DNA of 29,013 nucleotides from an uncultured Clostridium sp. (lineage in GTDB: Bacteria; Bacillota; Clostridia; Lachnospirales; Lachnospiraceae), in NCBI GenBank assembly GCA_900547035.1, contig URFM01000045.1, positions 1 through 29,013 of the forward strand, given 5' to 3'. Below, in pieces: positions 14,604-22,063 of this stretch. The stretch's first letter is position 1, and each line of letters begins with the position of its first letter. Made by a program: the position numbers and the translations under genes. The notes under the pieces are model-generated. The model did not search any database. It had not been told where the DNA came from and worked only from the letters and a program-made list of their open reading frames with translations.

Positions 14604-15749
14604 ATGGATTTTGGCAGCTTGATCAACAACCTGCTGAACCAGATGGCATTTTTCCATTTGGAAGCAGGTAACTATATTATGATTGCAGTAGCGCTGTTTT
14701 TTCTGTGGCTGGCGATTAAAAAGGGCTTTGAACCTCTGCTCCTGATTCCCATCTCATTCGGCATGCTGCTGGTGAATATTTATCCGGATATTATGTATTC
14801 TCCGGAGGAAGCATCCAATGGCACCGGCGGGCTTTTATGGTATTTTTTCCAGCTGGATGCGTGGAGCATTCTGCCCTCTTTGATCTTTATGGGAGTAGGC
14901 GCAATGACGGACTTCGGCCCCCTGATTGCCAATCCCATCAGCTTCCTTATGGGAGCTGCGGCACAGCTGGGGATTTACGCAGCTTACTTCCTGGCAATTC
15001 TGCTGGGATTTTCCGGCGCAGAGGCAGCTGCAATTTCAATCATCGGAGGCGCAGACGGCCCCACCTCCCTGTTCCTTTGCAGTAAATTGGGACAGACACA
15101 GATTATGGGCCCCATCGCGGTGGCAGCATATTCTTATATGGCGTTAGTACCCATTATTCAGCCGCCGGTAATGAAACTCCTTACATCGGAAAAGGAGAGA
15201 CAGATTAAGATGGAGCAGCTGCGTCCGGTTTCCAAGCTGGAGAAGATCTTATTCCCCATCGTAGTAACCGTGGCCGTATGCCTGATTCTGCCGTCCACTG
15301 CTCCCCTGGTCGGAATGCTTATGCTGGGCAATCTGTTCAGGGAGTGCGGCGTTGTAAAGCAGCTGATGGAAACCGCTTCCAATGCCATGATGTACATCGT
15401 GGTTATTTTGCTGGGCACCTCTGTAGGAGCCACCACCAGCGCGGAAGCGTTCCTGAATGTAACAACCCTTAAAATTGTGGCCCTTGGACTGGTGGCCTTT
15501 ATCTTCGGCACAGCCGGAGGCGTCATTCTGGGCAAGATTCTGTGCAAGCTGACCGGAGGCAAGATTAATCCGTTAATCGGCTCCGCCGGCGTATCCGCAG
15601 TACCTATGGCAGCCCGTGTATCCCAGAAGGTTGGTTCTGAGGCAGATCCCACCAACTTCCTGCTGATGCATGCGATGGGGCCCAATGTAGCCGGCGTAAT
15701 TGGCACGGCAGTAGCCGCCGGCGCATTTATGGCAGTATTTGGCGTATAA
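14604..15749 (+). CDS. oadB: Sodium-ion-translocating decarboxylase beta subunit (OadB/GcdB/MmdB)
   Basis: A 381-residue integral membrane protein with about nine to ten hydrophobic segments. It catalyses decarboxylation of carboxybiotin coupled to sodium export. Signatures include IIGGADGPTSLFLCSKLG (146-163), whose Asp151 corresponds to the essential sodium/proton site aspartate of the family, IQPPVMKLLTS (185-195), and the C-terminal PTNFLLMHAMGPNVAG. The length is normal. It lies downstream of the biotin carrier and upstream of the 5S-like subunit in the same orientation. Sequence alone does not decide between oxaloacetate, methylmalonyl-CoA and glutaconyl-CoA systems because the beta subunits are alike. 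Confidence 0.94.
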   Translation: MDFGSLINNLLNQMAFFHLEAGNYIMIAVALFFLWLAIKKGFEPLLLIPISFGMLLVNIYPDIMYSPEEASNGTGGLLWYFFQLDAWSILPSLIFMGVGAMTDFGPLIANPISFLMGAAAQLGIYAAYFLAILLGFSGAEAAAISIIGGADGPTSLFLCSKLGQTQIMGPIAVAAYSYMALVPIIQPPVMKLLTSEKERQIKMEQLRPVSKLEKILFPIVVTVAVCLILPSTAPLVGMLMLGNLFRECGVVKQLMETASNAMMYIVVILLGTSVGATTSAEAFLNVTTLKIVALGLVAFIFGTAGGVILGKILCKLTGGKINPLIGSAGVSAVPMAARVSQKVGSEADPTNFLLMHAMGPNVAGVIGTAVAAGAFMAVFGV

Positions 15750-15754
15750 TGGTT

Positions 15755-15797
15755 GAACTGTAGTAACTGTAACGGGTACCGGACAGTTACGAACTGT
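15755..15797 (+). repeat. AACTGT hairpin element E before the oxaloacetate decarboxylase alpha gene
   Basis: Perfect arms GTAACTGT (15763-15770) and ACAGTTAC (15783-15790) around a loop containing GGTACC, flanked by a direct repeat GAACTGT (15755-15761 and 15791-15797). The right flank GAACTGTAAATAATTAGG resembles the right edge of copy C (GAACTGTTACAAATAATT), so it is probably a degenerate relative of the same family. It ends about 24 bases before the chosen start. Confidence 0.5.
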
Positions 15798-15820
15798 AAA
15801 TAATTAGGAGGATTATGACT

Positions 15821-17233
15821 ATGGCAGAAATAGAGAAGAAGCCAGTTAAGATTGTAGAAACCGTCCTTCGCGACGCGCACCAGTCTTTGCTGGCCACCAG
15901 AATGTCCACCGAGCAGATGATGCCCATTGTGGACAAAATGGATAAGGTTGGCTACCATGCGGTAGAGTGCTGGGGCGGCGCTACCTTTGATGCGTGCCTG
16001 CGCTTCCTGAAGGAAGATCCCTGGGATCGCTTAAGAAAACTGAGAGACGGCTTTAAAAATACCAAGCTGCAGATGCTGTTCCGCGGACAGAATATTCTGG
16101 GCTACAACCACTATGCTGACGATGTGGTGGAGTACTTTGTTCAGAAATCCATCGCAAACGGTATTGACATCATCCGTATCTTTGACTGCCTCAACGACAT
16201 CCGCAATCTGGAGACTGCCGTTAAGGCTACCAAGAAGGAAAAGGGCCATGCTCAGATTGCTTTGTGCTATACCTTGGGCGATGCTTACACCATGGATTAC
16301 TGGAAGAATATTGCTAAGGAAATCGAGGAGATGGGCGCTGATTCCCTGTGTATCAAGGATATGGCCGGCCTGCTGACCCCTTACGCGGCCGCTGAGCTGG
16401 TAACCGCCCTGAAGGAGGGAACCACCCTTCCCATTGACCTGCATACCCACTATACCTCCGGCGTTGCTTCCATGACATATTTGAAGGCCGTAGAGGCAGG
16501 CTGTGATATCATTGACTGCGCTATGTCTCCTCTGGCGCTGGGAACCAGCCAGCCGGCTACGGAGGTTATGGTTGAGACCTTCAGAGGAACACCTTATGAT
16601 ACCGGATATGATCAGAATCTGCTGGCTGAGATTGCCGATTATTTCCAGCCCATCCGCGAGGAGGCGTTAAAGAGCGGTCTCTTAAATCCCAAGGTTCTGG
16701 GTGTAAATATCAAAACCCTGCAGTACCAGGTACCCGGCGGTATGCTTTCCAACCTGGTAAGCCAGTTAAAGGAAGCTGGCCAGGAAGACAAGTACCGCGA
16801 AGTGCTTGAGGAGATTCCCAGAGTTCGTAAGGACTTTGGTGAGCCGCCTCTGGTTACTCCTTCCTCACAGATCGTTGGTACCCAGGCTGTGCTGAATGTG
16901 ATCATGGGCGAGCGCTATAAGATGGTTCCCAAAGAGTCCAAGAAGATTATGCTTGGAGAGTTCGGTCAGACCGTTAAGCCCTTTAACCCAGAGGTTCAGA
17001 AGAAGATTATCGGTGATGAGACGCCCATTACCTGCCGTCCCGCAGACCTGATTGCGCCTCAGCTGCCTCAGTTCGAGAAGGAGTGCGCTCAGTGGAAGCA
17101 GCAGGATGAGGACGTACTCAGCTATGCTCTGTTCCCGCAGGTTGCAAAGGAGTTCTTCATCTACCGTGAAGCTCAGCAGACCAAGGTGGATCAGACCATT
17201 GCGGATAAGGACAGTAAGGCTTATCCGGTTTAA
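15821..17233 (+). CDS. oadA: Oxaloacetate decarboxylase alpha subunit / 5S transcarboxylase-like carboxyltransferase without biotin domain
   Basis: A 470-residue HMGL-like TIM-barrel carboxyltransferase that moves CO2 between carboxybiotin and pyruvate/oxaloacetate. Metal and active-site features are visible: ETVLRDAHQSLLATRM (13-28, metal ligand Asp18), SLCIKDMAGLLTP with the probably carbamylated Lys179, and DLHTHYTSG with metal ligands His208 and His210. A conserved C-terminal PYC/OADA domain follows (about 300-450). It ends at SKAYPV without the biotinyl domain of classical OadA, matching the separate biotin carrier in the operon. The second ATG (15821) is preferred to 15815 because AGGAGG is 9 bases from it and only 3 from the first. 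Last gene of the operon, followed by a terminator. Confidence 0.92.
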   Translation: MAEIEKKPVKIVETVLRDAHQSLLATRMSTEQMMPIVDKMDKVGYHAVECWGGATFDACLRFLKEDPWDRLRKLRDGFKNTKLQMLFRGQNILGYNHYADDVVEYFVQKSIANGIDIIRIFDCLNDIRNLETAVKATKKEKGHAQIALCYTLGDAYTMDYWKNIAKEIEEMGADSLCIKDMAGLLTPYAAAELVTALKEGTTLPIDLHTHYTSGVASMTYLKAVEAGCDIIDCAMSPLALGTSQPATEVMVETFRGTPYDTGYDQNLLAEIADYFQPIREEALKSGLLNPKVLGVNIKTLQYQVPGGMLSNLVSQLKEAGQEDKYREVLEEIPRVRKDFGEPPLVTPSSQIVGTQAVLNVIMGERYKMVPKESKKIMLGEFGQTVKPFNPEVQKKIIGDETPITCRPADLIAPQLPQFEKECAQWKQQDEDVLSYALFPQVAKEFFIYREAQQTKVDQTIADKDSKAYPV

Positions 17234-17278
17234 GAATGGAGCCGCTTAAAGGCCTGAAAGATTAGATGCGAATAGACA

Positions 17279-17310
17279 AAGCTGTCTGTGTGAAAGCAGG
17301 CAGCTTTTTT
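17279..17310 (+). terminator. Intrinsic terminator of the decarboxylase operon
   Basis: AAGCTGTCTG (17279-17288) pairs with CAGGCAGCTT (17297-17306) with one G-U pair and an 8-base loop, followed by T to 17310. Confidence 0.85.
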
Positions 17311-17340
17311 GCGTGCGCGCAAAAATCACTGAAAAAATAT

Positions 17341-17369
17341 TTGAATTGAAGATATTATCTGAATATAAT
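17341..17369 (+). promoter_or_regulatory. Predicted sigma-A promoter for the nucleobase permease
   Basis: TTGAAT (17341-17346), 17-base spacer and a perfect TATAAT (17364-17369), giving a start near 17376. The leader contains the AACAGTTC palindrome and no recognisable purine riboswitch. Confidence 0.65.
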
Positions 17370-17389
17370 ATATTTTTACTAAAATAATT

Positions 17390-17438
17390 GAAACAGTTCA
17401 GGATGGCGGGTATCTTCTTGCCCGTCCTGAACTGTTAC
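17390..17438 (+). repeat. AACAGTTC palindromic element, copy C
   Basis: The best preserved copy. Perfect arms AACAGTTCAGGA (17392-17403) and TCCTGAACTGTT (17425-17436), with further pairing CGGG/CCCG around the loop TATCTTCTTG (17411-17420). It lies between the predicted promoter and the ribosome binding site of the permease gene and ends 35 bases before the start codon. Confidence 0.8.
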
Positions 17439-17473
17439 AAATAATTTTAGGGGAAAGGACAGGTATATGTAGT

Positions 17474-18709
17474 ATGGAAAAGCAGATAAGAGAGAATGCC
17501 GAACTGTTTAAACTGGATGGAAAGCCGTCCCTGGGGCTGGCGTTTCCCCAGGCCCTGCAGCACGTTCTGGCTATGCTGGTGGGAAATATTACCCCGCCGA
17601 TGCTGATTGCCAGTACGCTGAGTCTTCCTCCGGAAGAAGAAATTATGCTGACTCAGGCAGCCATGATTATCGGGGGAATTACTACCCTGCTTCAGCTGTA
17701 TCCGGTACTGGGATTCGGCATGGGCCTTCCCAGCGTTATGGGCGTGGCCTTTGCCTACATGCCGATTCTGACAATGATCGGAACCCAGTATGGGATTTCC
17801 GCTATTTTCGGTTCTCAGCTGGTGGCAGGCTTTGTTTCCATTTTTATTGGGATGTTTATGGGAAAGATTCGAAAGTTTTTTCCGCCCATTGTCAGCGGAA
17901 CGGTGGTCTTGAGTATCGGACTGTCCCTGTATAAGACGGCAATCAACTATATGGGCGGCGGTTCCGCAGCCCAGGCCAACGGCACCTTTGGTTCCGGGCA
18001 GTTCTGGATCCTGGCGTTAGTGACTCTGGCAGTTACCCTTCTGTGCAGTCTGGGAGGAAAAGGTTATGTAAAAGTGTCCGGCATGCTGATCGGAATTGCA
18101 GTAGGCTATGTGATTGCCCTGGTAATGGGGGGAATCGTGGATTTTACGGATTTTAATCAAGCCGGATTTTTCTCAATCCCCATTCCCTTCCATTTCGGGC
18201 TGGAATTTCATCCGGATGCCATTTTGATGATGATTCTTATGTATGTGGTCCAGGCGGTCCAGACCATCGGTGATGTGTCTTCTACGGCTATGGGAGGATT
18301 TGGCCGTCAGGCTACGGACCAGGAACTGGGAGGAGCCATTAAGGGACAGAGCATCTGCGGCATGATCGGCGCCTGTATCGGCGGCCTTCCCACCGATCCC
18401 TACAGCCAGAACGTGGGCCTTATCTGTACCACCAAGGTAGTGGCGAAGCGGGTATTCCTGATTGTGGGAGTTATTATGCTGGCGGCGGGCATTTGCCCCA
18501 AGTTCAGCGCTCTGATGGCGACTATCCCTCAGCCGGTGCTGGGAGGAGCTACGGTGACGGTGTTTGCGGCCATTACCATGTCCGGTATCCAGCTTTTGGG
18601 TGATGCGGAGTTATCCGGTCTGCCCGTAAGACATGGCGGCCCCGGCGTCCAGCATGCCGCCGGTCAGCACCTTGCCGGCCAGCTGTTCTGTCCGCCGGGC
18701 GCTGTTTAA
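17474..18709 (+). CDS. Uracil/xanthine permease family protein, apparently truncated at the C-terminus
   Basis: A 411-residue member of the nucleobase:cation symporter-2 family. Family features are FPQALQHVLAMLVGNITPPM (24-43), VMGVAFAYMPIL and the signature region around GGLPTDPYSQNVGLICTTKV. Homology is convincing to about residue 375-381 (AAITMSGIQLL, then perhaps DAELS). The remaining 30 or so residues (GLPVRHGGPGVQHAAGQHLA and on) are not permease-like. They are the antisense translation of the subtilase 3' end. Family members run on for some 50-70 residues with further membrane helices, so these are missing. The junction near 18600-18615 coincides with the subtilase stop codon, pointing to a deletion or an assembly misjoin. 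Function is doubtful. It has its own promoter and a hairpin element. Confidence 0.8.
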   Translation: MEKQIRENAELFKLDGKPSLGLAFPQALQHVLAMLVGNITPPMLIASTLSLPPEEEIMLTQAAMIIGGITTLLQLYPVLGFGMGLPSVMGVAFAYMPILTMIGTQYGISAIFGSQLVAGFVSIFIGMFMGKIRKFFPPIVSGTVVLSIGLSLYKTAINYMGGGSAAQANGTFGSGQFWILALVTLAVTLLCSLGGKGYVKVSGMLIGIAVGYVIALVMGGIVDFTDFNQAGFFSIPIPFHFGLEFHPDAILMMILMYVVQAVQTIGDVSSTAMGGFGRQATDQELGGAIKGQSICGMIGACIGGLPTDPYSQNVGLICTTKVVAKRVFLIVGVIMLAAGICPKFSALMATIPQPVLGGATVTVFAAITMSGIQLLGDAELSGLPVRHGGPGVQHAAGQHLAGQLFCPPGAV

Positions 18710-19939
18710 AAGAACCTCCTTAACGCCCAGTACGCTTAAATCCGGACGGCTGGAATAAACCATGGCGGCTACTCCGGTGACCATAGGGGCGGCCATAGAG
18801 GTGCCGCTCATGTAACCGTACTCATTGTTGCTGACTGTACTTAAGATGTATACTCCGGGAGCGGCCAGGTCCACGTTTTGAACGCCGTAGTTGGAGCTTT
18901 CATCCAGGTTGCCGTCAAAGAGAATATTGCCTACCGTAATCACATTGTCAAAGGGAAGGCTGGCGGGATATACCGGGTACTGATCGATGTCATAGCCGTT
19001 TCCATAGCGGTCCCCGTTGCCGGCGGCCACCACGAAGAGCATGTTGGAATTCTGGATGGCCTGGGCCACGCTTTCGTCATATTCCGTAGAGCCGAAGCTG
19101 AGGTTGCAGATGACGGCTCCGTTGGCTTCCGCGTAATGGATGGCCTCCACAATGTCCTCCGGGGCTCCCATGCCATTTTCCGTACCCAGAGCCTTTAACA
19201 CCATCAGCTTCACATACTGATTGTCGGTGATGCCGGCCATTCCTCCGTTGCTTCGGCCGGCAGCAATAGTTCCGGCTCCATGAGTGCCGTGGTCGTCCTC
19301 GGAACCCAGATAAATCTGATTGTTGTCATAGAAGAAGTCCCATCCGTTGACGTCGTCGATATAACCGTTTCCATCGTTGTCGATGCCGTCCCCGGGAACC
19401 TCATCCTCATTGACCCAGATGGCATTTGCCAGGTCCGGATGGGAGGTATCGATTCCGGTGTCGATGACGGCCACCAGGGTCTGCCTCTTGGAGGGCGCCT
19501 GATCGTAAAGCTCCCAAGCCTGACTGATGTTGATGTCCATACCGGCAACGGCCTCAGTGGTAACCTTATCGAAATTGCCTGGCTCCAGTCTGGGAAGGGC
19601 GATTGCATCCACGGCTCCTGTTTCGTTCCGGTGAACGTAAAGCCCGCCCAGGGATTCCAGATTCAGCTGAGAGCGAATCCGGCGGAAGCGTCCTTCGTTT
19701 TTCAGTGCCCATTGATAATCGGAAAGATTATCTCCGGTGGAAAGATTAGCTACTCCTGGGCCGTAGTCGAAGAGACGGTAGGTGCAGGAGCTTTCCGGGG
19801 CTTGGGACATATTTTCAGAAGAGGCTGCGGCCGTATAGACCCTTTGGTTGGGCTGAGAGGACGTTCCGTCTCCCGCCGGCCCCCCCGCAGCCAGCAGCCC
19901 GGCCAGAGCTATGGCGGCACAGCGAAATAATGTATGCAT
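18611..19939 (-). CDS. S8 family subtilisin-like serine peptidase, exported
   Basis: A 442-residue secreted subtilase. A hydrophobic signal segment covers about residues 5-22, a propeptide-like region runs to about 140, and the catalytic domain follows. The triad is visible: Asp160 in AVIDTGIDTSHPDL, His217 in DDHGTHGAGTIAAG and Ser381 in YMSGTSMAAPMVTG, with oxyanion Asn308 in VVAAGNGD. A calcium-binding-like loop DGIDNDGNGYIDDVNGWDF lies at 184-202. The start at 19939 is chosen because GGAGG lies 8 bases upstream. An in-frame ATG at 19963 has no such site. It converges on the nucleobase permease gene and overlaps its 3' 99 bases, an unusual arrangement discussed in the findings. The substrate is unknown. 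Confidence 0.92.
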   Translation of the reverse strand: MHTLFRCAAIALAGLLAAGGPAGDGTSSQPNQRVYTAAASSENMSQAPESSCTYRLFDYGPGVANLSTGDNLSDYQWALKNEGRFRRIRSQLNLESLGGLYVHRNETGAVDAIALPRLEPGNFDKVTTEAVAGMDINISQAWELYDQAPSKRQTLVAVIDTGIDTSHPDLANAIWVNEDEVPGDGIDNDGNGYIDDVNGWDFFYDNNQIYLGSEDDHGTHGAGTIAAGRSNGGMAGITDNQYVKLMVLKALGTENGMGAPEDIVEAIHYAEANGAVICNLSFGSTEYDESVAQAIQNSNMLFVVAAGNGDRYGNGYDIDQYPVYPASLPFDNVITVGNILFDGNLDESSNYGVQNVDLAAPGVYILSTVSNNEYGYMSGTSMAAPMVTGVAAMVYSSRPDLSVLGVKEVLLNSARRTEQLAGKVLTGGMLDAGAAMSYGQTG

Positions 19940-20063
19940 AATGAAAACCTCCAGTCTGTACATAGTAAGATTCCATTTATTATGATAGCATAGCAGAAAA
20001 GGGAAAATGTGAAAAATTTTAGAAAAGTGATTAAAATTTTCCTATTTAAAACATTACGAAATC

Positions 20064-20093
20064 TTGACAAAAAGGGGAATTCACGCCTATTAT
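20064..20093 (+). promoter_or_regulatory. Predicted promoter in the gap before the pyrophosphatase
   Basis: Perfect TTGACA (20064-20069), 18-base spacer and TATTAT (20088-20093), some 310 bases upstream of the pyrophosphatase start. It points into the structured non-coding stretch. Confidence 0.55.
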
Positions 20094-20096
20094 AAG

Positions 20097-20190
20097 ATGA
20101 TACAAGCGTCTAAGGTGCTGACTCAGGCCGGAATATCCGGACATGAGGAGACCCCGGAGATTTCTCTGCCGGGGCAATTATGAAAAATCC
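20097..20190 (+). ncRNA. Candidate structured RNA or leader peptide region
   Basis: The 462-base gap 19940-20401 holds no recognised gene. After the promoter lie two hairpins: CTCA-GG-CCGG-AATAT-CCGG-ACA-TGAG (about 20120-20145), and CCCCGGAGA-TTTC-TCTGCCGGGG shortly after, with no T-run. The same stretch has a 28-codon frame from ATG 20097 to a TGA at 20181-20183, but it would be almost leaderless with no ribosome binding site, so coding is doubtful. Further on, an AT-rich stretch (20185-20324) contains TATAC-AAATA-GTATA (20234-20248) and a TAAAAT (20283-20288) that may be the pyrophosphatase -10 box. Confidence 0.35.
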
Positions 20191-20324
20191 ATGTGCAATT
20201 TGACTATCAGGCGAATTGAAATGCTTTCTTTTCTATACAAATAGTATAAAAAAGAAGTATGAACGAAATATGAACAGTATGTTAAAATATTGTAACTGAT
20301 TAGACATCGCAGCGCACAAGAGAC

Positions 20325-20372
20325 GTAACAGTTCAGGAGGGCTTATCTTCTTGGCCGGCCCGGACTGTTGCC
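20325..20372 (+). repeat. AACAGTTC palindromic element, copy D
   Basis: Left arm GTAACAGTTCAGGAGGGC (20325-20342), loop TTATCTTCTTG (20343-20353) and a degenerate right arm GCCGGCCCGGACTGTTGC (20354-20371). Same orientation and loop as copy C. It ends about 29 bases before the pyrophosphatase start codon, just ahead of its ribosome binding site. Confidence 0.75.
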
Positions 20373-20401
20373 AAAAGATTATAAAAAAGGAAGGAGAAAC
20401 T

Positions 20402-22063
20402 ATGGGACAGGAGATGAAGCGAAAGACCATCGTAATCGGCCATCGGAATCCGGACACGGACTCGATCTGCTCCGCCATCTGTTACGCGAATTTGAAAGAA
20501 AAGCTGACCGGTCAGGTTTATGTACCGGGCAGAGCCGGTCAGGTGAACCGGGAAACAAAGTTTGTACTGGACTATTTTGGCATGAAGGAGCCTTTGCCGG
20601 TGACGGATGTGAGAACCCAGGTCAAGGATATTGAAATTCGTAAGACGAAGGGAGTGGCTGACAATATTTCCCTGAAAAAGGCCTGGAATATCATGCAGGA
20701 GAACAATGTGGTGACGATCCCTTCCGTGCGGGAGGACGGCACTCTGGAGGGATTGATTACCGTAGGCGATATTACCAAGACCTACATGAATATTTATGAC
20801 AGCAGTATTTTGTCTAAGGCCAATACCCAGTATTCCAATATTCTGGAAACGCTGGAAGCGGATATGATGGTGGGTGACCCGGAGGCTTATTTCAACCAGG
20901 GAAAGGTGCTGATTGCGGCTGCTAATCCGGATTTGATGGAATACTATATTGAGCCCCACGACCTGGTGATCCTGGGAAACCGTTATGAATCCCAGCTCTG
21001 CGCGATTGAAATGGGCGCTGACTGCATTGTGGTGTGCGAGGGAGCGGGAGTTTCTATGACTATTAAGAAGATTGCCCAGGACCGGGGCTGCACAGTCATT
21101 GCAACCGCTTATGATACTTACACGGCGGCTCGTTTGATTAATCAGAGCATGCCCATCAGCTACTTTATGACCAGGGAGCATCTGATTACTTTTGACAGCG
21201 AGGACTTTATTGATGAAATCCGGGACGTGATGGCCAATAAGCGCCACCGGGATTTCCCGATACTGGATAAGAATGGAAAATATCTTGGTATGATTTCCCG
21301 CCGGAACCTGTTGGGCGCCAGAGGCAAGCAGGTGATTTTAGTGGACCACAATGAAAAGAGCCAGGCTGTAGCAGGCGTGGAGGAAGCGGAGATTATGGAA
21401 ATTATCGACCACCACCGCCTGGGTACGGTCCAGACCATGGCGCCGGTGTTTTTCCGCAACCAGCCTTTGGGCTGCACGGCTACCATTGTGTACCAGATGT
21501 ACCAGGAAAACGGCATTAAGGTGGATCGGGAAATCGCAGGCCTTCTGTGCAGCGCTATTGTGTCCGACACCCTGCTGTTCCGTTCTCCCACCTGTACGGC
21601 GGTGGATGAGCGGGCGGCCAGGGAGCTGGCTGAGATTGCGGGCCTGGATATTGAAAAATACGCCATCCAGATGTTCTCCGCGGGAAGCAACCTGAAGGAT
21701 AAATCCGACAAGGAGATTTTTTATCAGGATTTCAAGCGTTTTACCAGCGGCAAGCTGGGCATCGGCGTGGGACAGATTACCTCCCTGGATGAGGAGGAAC
21801 TGGAGGCTTTGAAACCCAGACTTCTGGCTTACATGGAGATTGCGGGTGCGGAGCACGACCTGAATATGACCTTCTTTATGCTGACCAACATTTTAACCCA
21901 GTCCACGGAGCTTCTGTGTCACGGCCAGGGAGCGGTGCAGCTGGCGGCCAAGGCCTTCCACAAAGAAATTGAGGAGGAGGGCCAGCCCGTTGTGGAGCTG
22001 CCGGGAGTGGTTTCACGGAAAAAGCAGCTGATTCCGGAGCTGATGCTGGCGGAGCAGTCATGA
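20402..22063 (+). CDS. Manganese-dependent family II inorganic pyrophosphatase with CBS and DRTGG domains
   Basis: A 553-residue family II pyrophosphatase that hydrolyses PPi to phosphate in the cytoplasm. Catalytic-core motifs are IGHRNPDTDS (12-21), LVDHNE (313-318) and IIDHHRLG (334-341). The C-terminal DHHA2 domain ends with GVVSRKKQLIPEL (535-547). Between the first and second core motifs lie a regulatory insert of CBS (about 70-130), DRTGG (about 140-250) and a second CBS (about 255-305). In characterised clostridial enzymes these bind AMP/ADP (inhibiting) and diadenosine polyphosphates (activating). The ATG at 20402 follows AAGGAAGGAG. Its TGA overlaps the ATG of the next gene, so it leads a co-transcribed set. 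Confidence 0.95.
   Translation: MGQEMKRKTIVIGHRNPDTDSICSAICYANLKEKLTGQVYVPGRAGQVNRETKFVLDYFGMKEPLPVTDVRTQVKDIEIRKTKGVADNISLKKAWNIMQENNVVTIPSVREDGTLEGLITVGDITKTYMNIYDSSILSKANTQYSNILETLEADMMVGDPEAYFNQGKVLIAAANPDLMEYYIEPHDLVILGNRYESQLCAIEMGADCIVVCEGAGVSMTIKKIAQDRGCTVIATAYDTYTAARLINQSMPISYFMTREHLITFDSEDFIDEIRDVMANKRHRDFPILDKNGKYLGMISRRNLLGARGKQVILVDHNEKSQAVAGVEEAEIMEIIDHHRLGTVQTMAPVFFRNQPLGCTATIVYQMYQENGIKVDREIAGLLCSAIVSDTLLFRSPTCTAVDERAARELAEIAGLDIEKYAIQMFSAGSNLKDKSDKEIFYQDFKRFTSGKLGIGVGQITSLDEEELEALKPRLLAYMEIAGAEHDLNMTFFMLTNILTQSTELLCHGQGAVQLAAKAFHKEIEEEGQPVVELPGVVSRKKQLIPELMLAEQS

Noticed and set aside
15158..15958. Minus-strand frame across the beta-subunit and oadA junction
   Set aside because: It spans two well-supported genes and an intergenic hairpin and has no recognisable features.
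17311..17473. Purine riboswitch before the nucleobase permease
   Set aside because: No conserved purine-aptamer loop sequences were seen; the leader is filled by the AACAGTTC palindrome.
20333..21247. Minus-strand frame opposite the pyrophosphatase
   Set aside because: The plus strand carries all pyrophosphatase motifs; the reverse frame is a shadow.
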